Positions 22,799 through 33,960 of a stretch of 64,000 bases of DNA are shown here, piece after piece. Source of the stretch: Achatina immaculata (lineage: Eukaryota; Mollusca; Gastropoda; Stylommatophora; Achatinidae). The stretch is taken from assembly GCA_009760885.1 (NCBI GenBank), contig CM019716.1:3787501-3851500 (forward strand), given 5' to 3'. The translations under genes and the position numbers were made by a program. Positions within the stretch are counted from its first letter, which is position 1. Every line of letters starts with the position of its first letter. Below the pieces are notes generated by a model. That model was not told the origin of the DNA, searched no databases, and saw only the letters and a list, made by a program, of their open reading frames with translations.

Positions 22799-23600
22799 TT
22801 TAAACATCCAAGAAGACTTTACACACGGACATCACCTGATGGGAAAACCAAGAATCCAATAGATTACATTTTAGTGCAAAGAAGGTGGAGGTCAAGTATA
22901 ACACCAGCAAAAACTTTACCAGGTGCTGGTTGTGGCACGGACCACGAGTTATTAATAGCAAACATGAAGATAAAGATAAAAAAGACAGTTACAGAATCAA
23001 GACCACTGCGCTTTGATCTTACAAAAATTTCAGAACAATACGGTATAGAAGTGAAGTACCGTTTCGAAATCCTGATGGCTGTACAGGAGGAGATGACACC
23101 AGATGAACTGGCTACGCAGGCCAGAGATATCTTAATAACAACATCTAAAGACGTGGTTCCAGTAAAGAAAACACAAAAGAATGGATGGATTACAGCAGGC
23201 ACACTAGAACTGATAAAACAACGTAGAGAAATGAAGACGCAATGGAAAGTGACAAACAACAACAAAGAGGAATATAAATCTTTAACAAAAGAAGTACGAA
23301 GAAACATAAGAAAAGACACCCCCTCCCCCAAAACAATACGTACAAAATTGTTATGAAAGAATAGAAGGACATCAGAAGTGTGGAAGAGATAGTGAAATGC
23401 TTAAAGAAATGAAGACATTGACGAGCAAGGTCACACCTAAGCTAAATGTAATTTGTGATGAGATGGGGAATACCTTGAAAGAGACAGAGGAAATTCTAGA
23501 AAGATGGAAGAAATATTGCAGAGGAATGTATGAAACAACTGACTGTGAAAGCAGAAATCAACAGGGGATAATTACAGAATCTTTTATAAAACAAACTCAG
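22799..23600 (+). pseudogene. LINE-C, inverted part: endonuclease C-terminus and linker
   Basis: On the plus strand a frame reads TSPDGKTKNPIDYILVQRRW (endonuclease substrate/IDYI block), then GAGCGTDHELLIANMKIKIK (the DH motif at the end of APE-type endonucleases). A basic linker with EEYKSLTKEVRRNIRK follows. A second frame (23397-23590) holds the pre-RT linker KETEEILERWKKYCRGMYE. The element order would continue into the RT, which instead lies on the opposite strand starting at 22798. A frameshift is near 23350. Confidence 0.85.
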
Positions 23601-24088
23601 ACACTTATAATCTACATGGTCAGACATTAATAATCTACGTGGTCAAACACTAATAATCTACACAGTCAAACACTAATAATCTACATGATCAAATATTAAT
23701 AATCTACATGATCAAATACTAATAATCTACATGGTCAGACATTAATAACCTACACAGTCAAACACTAATAATCTACATGGTCAAATACTAATAATCTACA
23801 TGGTCAAACACTATTAATCTACATGGTCAAACACTAATAATCTACACAGTTAAACACTAATAATCTACAGGATCAAATACTAATAATCTACATGGTCAAA
23901 CACTAATAATCTACATGGTCAAACACTAATAATCTACATGGTCAAATACTAATAATCTACATAGACAAACACTAATAATCTACATGGTCAAATACTAATA
24001 ATCTACATAGACAAACACTAAGAATCTACATGGTCAAATACTAATAATCTACATAGACAAACACTAATAATCTACATGGTCTCCAGAA
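23601..24088. repeat. Minisatellite, 23-bp unit
   Basis: About 20 copies of TAATAATCTACATGGTCAAA plus CAC, with GATCAAATAC and ATAGACAAACAC variants. It starts exactly where the inverted LINE-C segment ends. Confidence 0.95.
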
Positions 24089-24137
24089 TTATGCACACAG
24101 CTTCTACTTTTCAGTCTCAGTGCTGCTTACATGCATA

Positions 24138-24466
24138 ATGAGAAGAAGAAGAAAGAAGAAGAAGAAGACGGAAGAAGAAGGAAGAAGAACAATGAAGAAC
24201 AATGTGGAAAGAAGAAGAAGAAGAAAGAAAAAGAAAGAAGAAGAAGAAAGAAAAAGGAGAATAACAATGAAAATAGAAGAAGAAGAACAATGAAGACAGA
24301 AGAAGAAGAGCAATTAAGAAAGAAGTAGAAGAAGAAGAAGAAGAAGAACAATTAAGAAAGAAAAAGAAGACGAAGAAGAAGAAGAAGAGCAATTAAAAAT
24401 GAAGAAGAACAATGAAGACAGAAGAAGAAGAACAATGAAGACAGAAGAAGAAGAACAATGAAGACA
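24138..24466. repeat. (GAA)n-rich microsatellite, left part
   Basis: Imperfect AGAAGAAGAA with AACAATGAAG interruptions. It resumes at 24835-24897 after a LINE-E insertion. Open frames here are translated repeat. Confidence 0.95.
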
Positions 24467-24834
24467 GATTGATTGATTGATTGATTTATCTTTATTTCAA
24501 AAGGGTTAAGAATTGGGCACGCAGGCCCGTCTGACATTCTGCCCTTTATCATACATCTTTCACTCTATTCCAGACATTCTACAAATATGCTGTTCATATA
24601 ACAAACATAAGTAACATTGAAGCTGAGAGACATAAAATAAAATATAACATGTACGTTTTGCTCTTATCCATTCACTCAGTATAGAAGTAACTACGTACAT
24701 TATAAATGATTATCTACTAAACAAAATTTTCAGGACTATTCAGAAAACAATTAATTGTATTCGGTATCTGTAAGAGCAGTTTAAGATAACTTTTAAGTTT
24801 TATAATTCATGGAGGCATGTAGTCGACATCAAAT
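24467..24834 (-). pseudogene. LINE-E copy 4 (3' UTR and last codons) inside (GAA)n
   Basis: Minus-strand copy from GATTGATTGATTGATTTATC through GGGTTAAGAATTGGGCACGC to CATGTAGTCGACATCAAATA, i.e. from the tail to the YLFDVDYMPP codons. The GAA microsatellite flanks it directly on both sides, so it inserted into the repeat. Confidence 0.92.
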
Positions 24835-25004
24835 AGAAGAAGAATAAGAGCAATTAAGAAAGAAGAAGAACAATGGAGAAAGAAGAAGAAGAAGAAGGTG
24901 CAGTCTCAGTGCTGTGATCTCTGGTGTCGCCGTATTTCTCCTAATGAAAGTTTCAATTTATTTATTTTTATTTACGAGGATCCTACGGATGTTATTGTTC
25001 TGTT

Positions 25005-25093
25005 TTCTCTCTTTCTCCCTCTCTTTCTCTCTCTCTCTATCCCTCTCTTTCTCTCTTTCTCCCTCCCTTTCTCCCTCTCTTTCGCTCTCTCTC
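25005..25093. repeat. TC-rich microsatellite 5' of LINE-E copy 5
   Basis: TCTCTTTCTCCCTC-type low complexity abutting the 5' end of the next LINE-E copy. Confidence 0.92.
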
Positions 25094-25335
25094 CGATGTA
25101 GTAGTTATTCTATATTCTGTGTATGGGTAAGTGGATAACTGTTTTGTTATTTTACATCTCATTCATCCTCCTTAAATGTACTTGAATGACTAAATGATTA
25201 AGAAGAGTGAAAGACGAGGGACAAAGAGAAGAATGTCGGACGGGCCTGTGTGTCCAATTCTTAGCCGTTACAAATGAAGTTCAATCAATAAATCAGTCAA
25301 TGAATGACTGAATAAGCAATCAATCAATCAATCTC
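25094..25335 (+). repeat. LINE-E copy 5 (3' UTR), diverged
   Basis: GATGTAGTAGTTATTCTATA aligns with the GCATGTAGTTACTTCTG start of copy 2. GTCGGACGGGCCTGTGTGTC, then CAATTCTTAGCC and a CAATCAATAAATCAGTC tail follow. Older than the other copies. Confidence 0.82.
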
Positions 25336-25404
25336 TCTCGTCTCGGCTGTCATTTTCACTTTTATCTAAGTATTCTCCCCCTTTCATATCTCTCCGGCTG
25401 TTTT

Positions 25405-25665
25405 CTGTCTGCCACACTGTGGCTTTGCTTGTGTATTCCATGACTTTCTGTCTGCCACACTGTGGCGCTGCTTGTGTATTCCATGACTTTCTGTCTGCCA
25501 CACTGTGGCTCTGCTTGTGTATTCCATGACTTTTTGTCTGCCACACTGTGGCTCTGCTTGTGTGTTCCATGACTTTCTGTCTGCCACACTGTGGCTCTGC
25601 TTGTGTGTTCCACGACTTTCTGTCTGCCATACTGTGGCTCTGCTTGTGTGTTCCACGACTTGCTA
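25405..25665. repeat. Minisatellite, 43-bp unit
   Basis: Six units of GTCTGCCACACTGTGGCTCT plus GCTTGTGTATTCCATGACTT. Because 43 is not a multiple of 3, the three forward frames all read the same repeat peptide in rotation, which explains the parallel long frames. Confidence 0.95.
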
Positions 25666-25764
25666 TAGTTTATGTCATGGCTTCGTTGTCTTTCCGTATT
25701 TTACGACTTTTGGTCAGACAGGCATCGAAGGAATAGCTATCACACACCTGTTTTTTGTGGGTGC

Positions 25765-25925
25765 TAGATGGCTAAGTTAGTTAATGCGTTGTTCTCTCGT
25801 GGATAGACGGTTGCTCCTCCTACCAGAGTCCATGGTTCAAATCCCAGGTAATTCTTTTGTCATTTTTCCTTCTCTCATGTCTGAAAGTGCTTTGTTTAAG
25901 ATTTCTTTCAAGATCTAACCATACA
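25765..25925 (+). repeat. tRNA-derived SINE (S3 family)
   Basis: A-box-like TGGCTAAGTTAG at 25769-25780 and perfect B box GGTTCAAATCC at 25834-25844. The body CTTTTGTCATTTTTCCTTCT and GAAAGTGCTTTGTTTAAG is shared with the minus-strand copy at 18.6 kb. The box spacing is longer than in a real tRNA. Confidence 0.7.
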
Positions 25926-25974
25926 ATACTGTGCTCTGTTACCTTACTGAGCGAAAGCCTTGCTTTTTCCTATT

Positions 25975-26182
25975 TGTAAATTAAATTGACTTATTTCTGC
26001 CATCTTATATAAATTTCTTATCTAGCTCTGTTTGTTAGTTCCAAGACTTACTACTGCCACTTTGTCTAAATTTCTTGTCTAACTCTCTTTGTTAGTTCCA
26101 TGACTTACTACTGCCATCTTATCTAAATTTCGTGTCCACAACTTTCTATTAGTTAGATGACTTACTGCTGCCATCCTGTCAT
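25975..26182. repeat. Minisatellite M2 (about 57-bp unit), left part
   Basis: Units of CTGCCATCTTGTCTAAATTT, CTTGTCTAACTCTC, GTTAGTTCCATGACTTACTA. The array resumes at 26913-27056 after the LINE-D fragment. Confidence 0.9.
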
Positions 26183-26912
26183 CTTCTTCTTCTTCTTCGT
26201 TTGCATTGTCTGTCTATACCTGCAGTCCTGTCTCTTGGATAAATTTCACTGTTTTTTGTAACTCATGTATGGAACCGTAGAGCTTATCTTCTTTAGTGGT
26301 TTCACTGGGCCAGTAATTATTTCTCAGTGTTTCATAGTTGGTGCAGTTCTGGAGGATACGTTCCACAGTTTTGGGGCACCTGGGCACATGTACATAGATT
26401 AGTAGTACCAACCTTAAACTTTGTATACATATGACTTCGGAGTCGGGTGTGTCCTGTTCGGAGACGGAAGATGGTGACTTGTTCCTTTCTGTTTAGCATG
26501 TGATAGTCATCATGTGGTGGTGTTTGTGGCTTCCTGTAGGTTTTTATCATGCTTTTCTTCTGATTATAGGTGATTGGTATGTCTGGTTGCTCCATTTCAG
26601 TGCCCTCTTTGGCCAGATGGTCAGCTTTCTCATTGCCTGGTATCCCACAGTGGGAGGGAATCCATTGCAAAGTGACTCCATGTTGTAAGCCAATTTTTGA
26701 CAAGGCATCCTTAAGATCTGGTAGTTTGTTGCACTGAAGAGCTTCCAGTACTGATCTTGCATCTGTGAGAATTACTACAGGACATGTATCAATTCTGGAG
26801 TCTGATAGTTTTTCAACTGCAGCAATAATTGCCCTAACTTCTGCATCAAAGTTGTTGTCGTATTTTCCAGTGGGTATGAAAATCTTGTCAGTGGTGTTGT
26901 TTGGATATTCAG
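26183..26912 (-). pseudogene. LINE-D fragment: RNase H domain, Cys-rich end, (GAA)n tail
   Basis: The minus-strand frame from 26916 encodes an RNase H-like domain: FDAEVRAIIAAVEKL (catalytic Glu), VVILTDARSVLEALQC (catalytic Asp), then LQWIPSHCGIPGNEKADHLA (His and final Asp). The C-terminal region has RLRTGHTRLRSHMYTKF and a CTCAQVPQ / HVPRCPKTVERILQNC knuckle spread over two frames by a shift near 26370. The first strand with the TDGS Asp is missing. The 3' end runs into (GAA)n at 26183-26197, a microsatellite tail. RNase H at the C-terminus fits I/R1/LOA-group LINEs. Minisatellite M2 lies on both sides. Confidence 0.85.
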
Positions 26913-27056
26913 CCATCTTGTCTAAATTTCTTGTCTAGGTCTATTTGTTAGTTCCATAACTTACCACTGCCATCTTGTCTAAACTTCTCGTCTAGCTCTT
27001 TTTATTAGTTCTATGACTTACCACTGCCATCTTGTATAAACTACTCGTCTAGCCCT
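26913..27056. repeat. Minisatellite M2, right part
   Basis: Continues the CCATCTTGTCTAAA / TTAGTTC(C/T)A(T/A)(G/A)ACTTAC units of the left part. Confidence 0.9.
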
Positions 27057-27129
27057 GTAAGAGTGTCAAGGCTAGGTGTGTGGTGTACGTGTGTATGTTT
27101 GAGTGTCTATGTTTAATGTGTGTGTTATC

Positions 27130-27240
27130 AGCCTAGAAAAACTCTCGACAACGTGGGAAAGAGAAGAGAAGTAAGAAAATGTGAATCAAACCGAGGGACT
27201 CTGACGGGACGACCAGCTGCTCAGCCACCAGACGGTAAGG
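27130..27240 (-). repeat. Possible tRNA-derived SINE head
   Basis: Minus strand has A-box-like TGGCTGAGCAGCTGG (27226 to 27213) and B-box-like GGTTTGATTC (27192 to 27183), followed by a T/C-rich body resembling S3. It could also be chance. Confidence 0.4.
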
Positions 27241-27539
27241 TTCTGTCAACTCGACCTCGGGGAATCCCGTCGGGGCTTTGTGTTTTCGCGGGGTAAATGG
27301 CTGCTCATCTTATCTGGGGTTCATTTCACAGTCATCATTTCACTACTTTTCTTTCTCTAACGTCAAAGTGCTGTGTACAACTTTTTAGAGACTGCTCCCT
27401 ACCCTTCTGATTGCCCGCGTTCTCATACCAGGACATTGTTCTTTTTTTTTTTTTTCACTATATTTCCCCTCTACAAAATCTTTCCGAACTTTTGACCGCT
27501 GTACTCAAAGAAGTACTTTTTGCACTTTCCAGATGTAGA

Positions 27540-27785
27540 TGCAGTTTCCACTTCATTCACACTGTAAACTTTCAGCATGGCTGTAAGTCCAGTGAAAACT
27601 TTCTGCTGTATACTTTCAGCATGGCTGTAAATCCAGTGACAACTTTCTTCTGTATACTTTCAGCATTGCTGTAAATCCAGTGACAATTTTCTTCTGTAAA
27701 CTTTCAACATGGTTGTAAAACCAGTGAAAACTTTCTACTTTATGTTTTCAACATGGCTGTAAAACCAGCGAAAACTTTCAGCTGC
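27540..27785. repeat. Minisatellite, about 44-bp unit
   Basis: Five or six units of ACTTTCAGCATGGCTGTAAA plus TCCAGTGACAACTTTCTTCT. The open frame is translated repeat. Confidence 0.88.
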
Positions 27786-27849
27786 ACCTCGATCTGGTAA
27801 GTACACATTTTGTAATCTATTAGTTGCTGTATTGTAACCAGCAGAGATT

Positions 27850-28512
27850 GTAATTTAATAAAATGGTATATCAATGAGGGAAAACTGAAAGAAGCGGAGA
27901 GTTTTTAATATCTTGGGTCACTACTAACTAATAATGGAGATACAATCAAGGAAATTAAAAGGAGGACATCTATGGCTTTTCAGAAAGTAAAACAACTAAA
28001 TAATCCGTGGAAAGGAACAGACAGAACCATAAAAATAAGATTTTTAAGGGCATGCATCTTTACCATCGCAACATATGCCTGTGAGACCTGAAAACTTAAC
28101 AAAACAGCTGAGAAACACATAAATGCCTTTGAATGTAAATGCTACAGAAGAGTTCTTCAAATATCATTGGCACAAAAAAGAACAAATATATCCACACTAC
28201 CAGAACGTAATATTGAAGAATGCTGGCTAGTAAAGAGGATTAAACAAAGAAAGCTTAAATATTTTGGACACATTAAACGTCATGATAATCTAGAGAAGAT
28301 CGCATTGGAAGGATACATAATGGGAAAAAGAAAGAGAGGAAGACCAAAGCAAAGATGGATGGAAGACATCGTTGATGATCTGGAAATGGGTGTATCAGCA
28401 GCAGGCCATCTTGCTCACAACCGAGAGGCCTACAGGAGTGCTATTATGGAAGCAAAGTTCCGCAAGGGACATGCAAATGAATGAATGAATGGATGATGAT
28501 GATGATGATATA
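27850..28512 (+). pseudogene. LINE-C 3' region (RT C-terminus)
   Basis: A 5'-truncated LINE-C in plus orientation. Early frames carry FNILGSLLTNNGDT-like and KRRTSMAFQKVKQL-like remnants. The frame 28167-28484 is the best preserved: IEECWLVKRIKQRKLKYFGH, then a GKRKRGRPKQRWMEDI Arg-rich block and a final REAYRSAIMEAKFRKGHANE. The 3' end GCAAATGAATGAATGAATGG runs into (GAT)n at 28490-28510. It lacks the catalytic RT core, so it is an insertion relic. It shows the normal LINE-C terminus, which the copy at 21.2 kb lacks. Confidence 0.85.
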
Positions 28513-28564
28513 TTTAAGACTGTAAATGTGAGTATATATATATATATATCTCTGTGTGTATGTG

Positions 28565-28855
28565 TGAAGACGCCAGCATCAGGGTTACCAAACCATAGCT
28601 GATCAAGACCCTGTCCCACCTCTTCATGGTACCCCTAGTAACATGCCTAACCTGGCAAACGTGGCAGGGATCGCCATAGTCCCCACGGTGGTGGAGTCTG
28701 CTAAAGAAGCATTGCACGCTCCCTGATTTTTAGCTGTACTCCGGGACTGAAAATGTAACCACCGTAACCCGCTCCCACGATGATACGATGATGTGCCTTA
28801 ACATCTCTACAGCATCGGCTGCAAAGAAGAATAGCTCGCAGTTACAGGCAGTTCG
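28565..28855 (-). repeat. S1 dispersed repeat copy
   Basis: AGCTGATCAAGACCCTGTCC, GTGGTGGAGTCTGCTAAAGA, TAACCCGCTCCCACGATG, then GCATCGGCTGCAAAGAAGAA: the reverse complement of the 44.8 and 50.6 kb copies. Nearly full length. Confidence 0.9.
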
Positions 28856-29794
28856 TTCAGATCTATCACTCTGGCACTTTCTGTGAGCAGGCTTCATTGT
28901 TTACCAACCTGTTGAAGATTGTCGTGTTCCACACATTAGTCATAGCTTGTAGACCAATCGCGAGTTAGTGTTTGATACAGAGAATTATACTTTCTTTATT
29001 GAATACTTGTCATAGAACGTGTCATAGACAGCATTAAGTTCTGTTAAAGGTGGTATGCGAAACTGAAAAGAGCTTTAGAATTAGACACAAGAGCGAGTTT
29101 GTTATTTTGTATAAACACACCAGGTGAATATTTAAATACCACAGAACCGCTGAAGTAAAGCCATAGTAACAAGCAGTTAGACTTATTAACAAAATGAATT
29201 AACAACTTCAGACATTACAGTGCACAATTGAAAAGTTTTAAAATAGCACAGAAGTAGCTGTAATAATCCTTTCATGCTGACAAATATAATGAACTACAAA
29301 GATAGATTTAATAGACTGTTTCATGTAAAATATCACACGATTATCTGAGATGTTGACTTAACTACATACATTCTGAAAAGGAGCATGAGTTTTTATACTG
29401 CTAGTAAATGTTGCTGAAAAAAAAGTAAATGAAATGTAATTTTATCGTTATTCTTACATTTCGTGTTTTATAACAACTGAATCAAGACCACTTAAAACAG
29501 AAATCTAGATGTACGTAGGTAGACATCCGTACAAGTGGTATATAAAAGCAGTTTTTGTAATATTGCTTTTGTAGTATTGAAATACGTGAAAATGAAAAAC
29601 TGATGTTCTCAAAGATAATGTCGCAATGATCAAAGTCGAGTATGATACAAGGGACATAAACATGAGAATATTCAGCATATTCATTCACTGATATTATTTC
29701 CCTTATATTTTTAAACCCTTCCATTCTCTCTCTCTCAACACAAATTCGTTTTTCCTAGTTTTCTTATGAGTTTTTTTTTCAAATCACCAATGTA
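28856..29794. other. No gene seen
   Basis: AT-rich; the minus-strand frame 29482-29724 has no recognisable domain. Confidence 0.5.
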
Positions 29795-30285
29795 TCGATA
29801 TCTGTGTTGCTAGTGTTTCATACCCACATCGATATCTGTGTTGCTAGTGTTCCATACCCACATCGACATCTACACTACAAGTGTTTCATAACCACATCGA
29901 CGTCTAGTCTATGCTAGTGAGTTCGGCGCTGCAAGTGTCTCATACCTACATCGACGTCTACACTGTGTCTCATACCCACATCGACGTCTACACTGTAAGT
30001 GTCTCATACCCACATCGACGTCTACACACTGTAAGTGTCTCATACCCACATCGACGTCTACACTGTAAGTGTCTCATACCCACATCGACGTCTACACTGT
30101 AAATGTCTCATACCCACATCGATGTCTACACTGTAAGTGTCTCATACCCACATCGATGTCTACACTGTAAGTGTCTCATACCCATATCGACTTCTACACC
30201 GTGTCTCATACCCACATCGACGTCTACACTGCAAGAGTCTCATACCACCGACGTCTGCACGACAAGTGTCTCATACCCAACCAGT
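29795..30285. repeat. Minisatellite, 34-bp unit
   Basis: About 13-14 units of GTGTCTCATACCCACATCGA plus CGTCTACACTGTAA. Leftmost units (29820-29900) are more diverged, and some units lack the GTAAGT portion. Confidence 0.95.
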
Positions 30286-31029
30286 TGTAGAGAAAACACA
30301 AAAAAACTTATGGGGACAATATAATTGGAAGTCGGTAACTTCAAAGTACAAGACCAGTGAGATACATTAGGAAATACAAGAAAAGAAATGTTTTTTTTAA
30401 ATGTGTCAAAAAATTGGAAAAAAATATACATACATACACGCGTAAGAATTAAAATCACATTGTTACCATGACAAATTTAAAAAAAAACAAAAAAAAACTC
30501 GAAATAAAGGGACATAACTAATAAAATATGTTTGAATGGTTACGTCCCTTTAAAATGTGAATTTCCGTCGTACCATTACTGTAGGTAAAGACAGTACCTA
30601 ACAATTACGTAACTTAGTTTCGCAACACATTTTATTTTTTTTTTATGCAATTACTGTTTATGTGTTCAGTTTTTATTTATTTATTTAGGATAAATTATAC
30701 TGTTTTTATAGTATTGTTTAGATTCGTGGGTAGTTCAGACTGTTTTTGTAGTACTGTTTAGTTTCTTGTTAGTTCAGACTGTTTTTGTAGTACTGTTTAG
30801 CTTCTTAGGTAGGTCAGACTGTTTTTGTAGGCTTATTTGGTCTTAGATATTATCAGAAATGTCTCAGACAGTACAACTATAACAAACCATATCGTGTTAC
30901 ATTGGTTTATCTGTTTGCTCAGTTCTGTCTTAAATATCTTGTTATGATGTAATTTTCTACGTTTGGCATAGGTGAAACAAAAAATATGAAGAATAGGATG
31001 TATGTCAAAGGAGTGACATAATGTAGTTT

Positions 31030-31035
<6 letters not shown>
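30286..31035. other. No gene seen; short tandem repeat at about 30700-30830
   Basis: Contains three or four copies of a CAGACTGTTTTTGTAGTACT-type unit of about 43 bp. No coding region. Confidence 0.6.
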
Positions 31036-31071
<36 letters not shown>

Positions 31072-31072
31072 T
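31036..31072. repeat. (TA)n at LINE-A tail
   Basis: (TA)n directly continuous with the CTTATATCTTATATCC tail of LINE-A copy 1. Confidence 0.95.
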
Positions 31073-31554
31073 ATATCTTATATCCTTCCCGTGCCGTTAA
31101 ACGTCACATAGGACTCGCAAAGTAGTTCGCAAATTTTTCCTGTCTTCGGCGAGTCTTTCAACCTCATCAAAGGATTTTATGCCTGTTAATTTGGCCTATC
31201 TTAATAATGTCGTCTTCAGAGTTTCACGCGGTCTGCCTCTTTTTCTTCGGCCTGTTGTGCTCCACTTGATAGCTTGTTTTGGGATTCTCTGATAATTTCT
31301 TCTCATCATGTGACCAACATATGTCCATCTCCTTGTCCTGATCACCCATGAGACTGGTTGTTGTTCAGTCATCTGTCTTATCTCTGCATTGTTCTTGAAT
31401 TCATTCCACTTGATGCCGAGTATTTTCCTTAGGCATTTGTTTTCAAAAGAGTCTAATTTCTTTTCTATTTCTTTAGTTGTTTTCCAGCTTTTGCATGCAT
31501 AAATGATAGTGGATATTACATTTGAATTGAATAGTCTTAACTTGGTTTTTGTGC

Positions 31555-32934
31555 TTATAACTTTTGAATGCCATATGTTCTCAAATCGAAGATCGATGCT
31601 GCTTTTGCAATTCTAAATCTAACTTCCTTTCTGGTGTCACCATCATGGTTTACGTAGCTGCTAAGGTATGCAAATTGATTAACATCTTCAGTATCTGTCC
31701 CTTTTATATGAATTTTTCCATTTTGATTAATGGAATGTTTCATTATTTTTATTTTGTCCTTGTTAATTTCAAGTCCTATTTTGATAGCTAGTGAAGACAG
31801 GCTATCTGTTTTTTCTTGCATGAAATTCACATTAGTACTGATAAGAGTTATGTCATCAGCAAAATCAAGATCTTCTAGTTGGGTCCCATGTACCCAGTCA
31901 ATACCTGTGTTACCTGTGCAGCATTTTTTCATTATGAAGTCTATTGTAATCCCAAAAAGTAAAGGATACAGTATACATCCTTGTTTCACGCCTGTTTCAA
32001 TCTGGAACCATTCACTCATCCCTTCTTCTGTCCTTAATGATGTTGACAATTTTAGATGGTATTCCATATAGAAATAAAATTCTCCATAATGAATCTCTGT
32101 GTATACTATCAAATGCCTTTTTAAAATCTATGAAGTTCAGTATTAATGGTTTCTGCTTTTCAATATGTTCTTCAAGTATTATTCTGAGAGTAAAGATTTG
32201 GTCGAGACAGCTTCTCCCTTTTCGAAATCCTGCTTGTTCTCTCATTGCAGTATCCACTATATCTTTGAGTCTATTCAAAATGACCTTGCGAAATACTTTT
32301 GACACAACTGATATTAAGGTTACTCCTCTCCAGTTGTTACAGTCACTAAGGTTGCCCTTTTTTGGTATTTTAACAATGATTTCTTTCTTCCAATTAGAAG
32401 GGACCTTTTCTTCTTTACAAATCTTTTTAAACATTCTCTGTAGTTGTCTCATGTTGTCACTATTGATAGCTTTTAGTATTTCGGCTGTTATTTCGTCTTC
32501 ACCTGCAGCTTGTTGTTAGCCATTAAATTCACTGCTGTTTTAATTTCATGCAATTTAATTTCTTCTAGGTTGACATTTAGTTGTGGGGCTGGTAAGTCAG
32601 TTTCAAGGTTTAACAATTCTTTTGGGTGTGGTCGATTGAATATTTCTTGGAAGTGTTCTGCCCATCTCTGCTTTTGGTCTTTATTTGATGTTAATAGTGT
32701 TCCAGTTTTGCTAAGGATTGGTCTTTCTTTAGATGTAATAGTACCTGTTAGCCTCTTTTGTATGTTATATAAAGTTTTGCTGTCTCCTGTTTTTGCTGCT
32801 TTTTCTGCCTCTTTCGCCATATTGTCTATGTATTCTCTTTTATCCCTTCTAGCTGAACTTTTTACTTTCTTGTCTATTTCTTTGTATTTTGCTTTTGCCA
32901 AATCTCTTTCATGATCTGTTTTTGCATTCAACAT
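31555..32934 (-). pseudogene. LINE-A copy 1 reverse transcriptase, broken
   Basis: Three frames together cover the RT. 32934-32488 is the linker and RT entry (ending MANNK before a 1-bp loss). 32452-32012 covers NWRGVTLISVVSKVF, QAGFRKGRSCLDQIF and palm motif A LNFIDFKKAFDSIH. 32112-31555 covers motif B TGVKQGCILYPLLFGI, motif C LDFADDITLIS and motif D GLEINKDKIKIMKH. A 32-bp deletion near 32037 removes the segment between A and B (LYNGYVCAVK in copy 2). After motif D a 4-bp deletion shared with copy 2 ends the frame early. Confidence 0.9.
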
Positions 32935-33143
32935 GTCTAATTTGACTGCTCGTCTTTCCTGTATATACTTCCATGTTTTATCTGATATCTATGCTTTTCT
33001 ATTTGGTTTTTCCAGTCCAGTAGTTACCTTTGCTACTGTGATTATTGGCTGTGCTGTAAGAATTCCATAACCCATCTATACCTATCTCCTCAACTTCACT
33101 GGGTGTTTTGGAATGATTGGCAAGTTCCTGATTGAAATTAATG

Positions 33144-33960
33144 TTAGTATTTTCTTCTTGTAGGCTGTGGCTGTTTATCTTTCTGTGTACTGATTTCTTG
33201 TGTTGACTTCAATTTTAGTTTTATTTTCCATATGCACAGGTTGTGATCACTGTTGACATCTGCGCCCCTACAAGCCCTTACATCCATGAGAGATGTTCTA
33301 TATTGCTTTCTAATATAAAAATGATCTATTTGGTTTCTAGTTCTATCATCTGGAGATATCCACGTTGTTTTATGTATCTCTTTGTGTGGGAATATTGTGC
33401 CTCCAATGACCATGCCCTCTGTTAGACATACTTCAATTAATCTTTCTCCATTCTGATTAACCATGTCAATTCCTTCTTTCCCCATCACTTTTTCAACGTC
33501 GGTATTATCCTTCCCTACCTTAGCACTGAAGTCCCCCATAGCAATTAGGATGTCGTGTTTAGGGACTTTGTTGATGATTTGTTGTAGTTGGTGATAGAAG
33601 TCGTCTTTCACATCATCATCTGCATCATTCGTGGGTGCATAACACTGTATTATTTTCATTTTTCCGTGTCGTAGGTTGTATCGTGCTTATTATACGACTG
33701 TTCACTGGTTCACATTCTACAAGGGTCTTTGCAGCCACATTTGACATAATAATGCCCACCCCGTCCCGGATTTTACCGTCATTTCTGCCTGAATGTATTA
33801 TTAACTTACCGTTTTCCGCCGATCTTTTACCTGCTTCTGGCCATCGCATTTCACTGATGCCCAGTATGTCTAGATGGTATCTCTCCATTTCTTTGATGAC
33901 CTGAGTAGATTTTGTTGGTGCTGCCATCGTTCTCACATTCCAGAATCCAATTCTTGTCAC
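33144..33960 (-). pseudogene. LINE-A copy 1 endonuclease, frameshifted
   Basis: APE-type endonuclease that nicks target DNA. From ATG 33960 it reads MTRIGFWNVRTM (Asn motif), LGISEMRW (metal-binding Glu), GVGIIMS. A 2-bp deletion near 33687 then breaks the frame. The second frame holds IQCYAPTND, MGDFSAKVGKD, TWISPDDRTRNQIDHFYI and ADVNSDHNLCIW with the terminal Asp-His pair. All catalytic motifs are visible but split. The same stop (33144) is present in copy 2. Confidence 0.9.

Noticed and set aside
24104..24392. Phe/Ser-rich minus frames
   Set aside because: Translated (GAA)n microsatellite.
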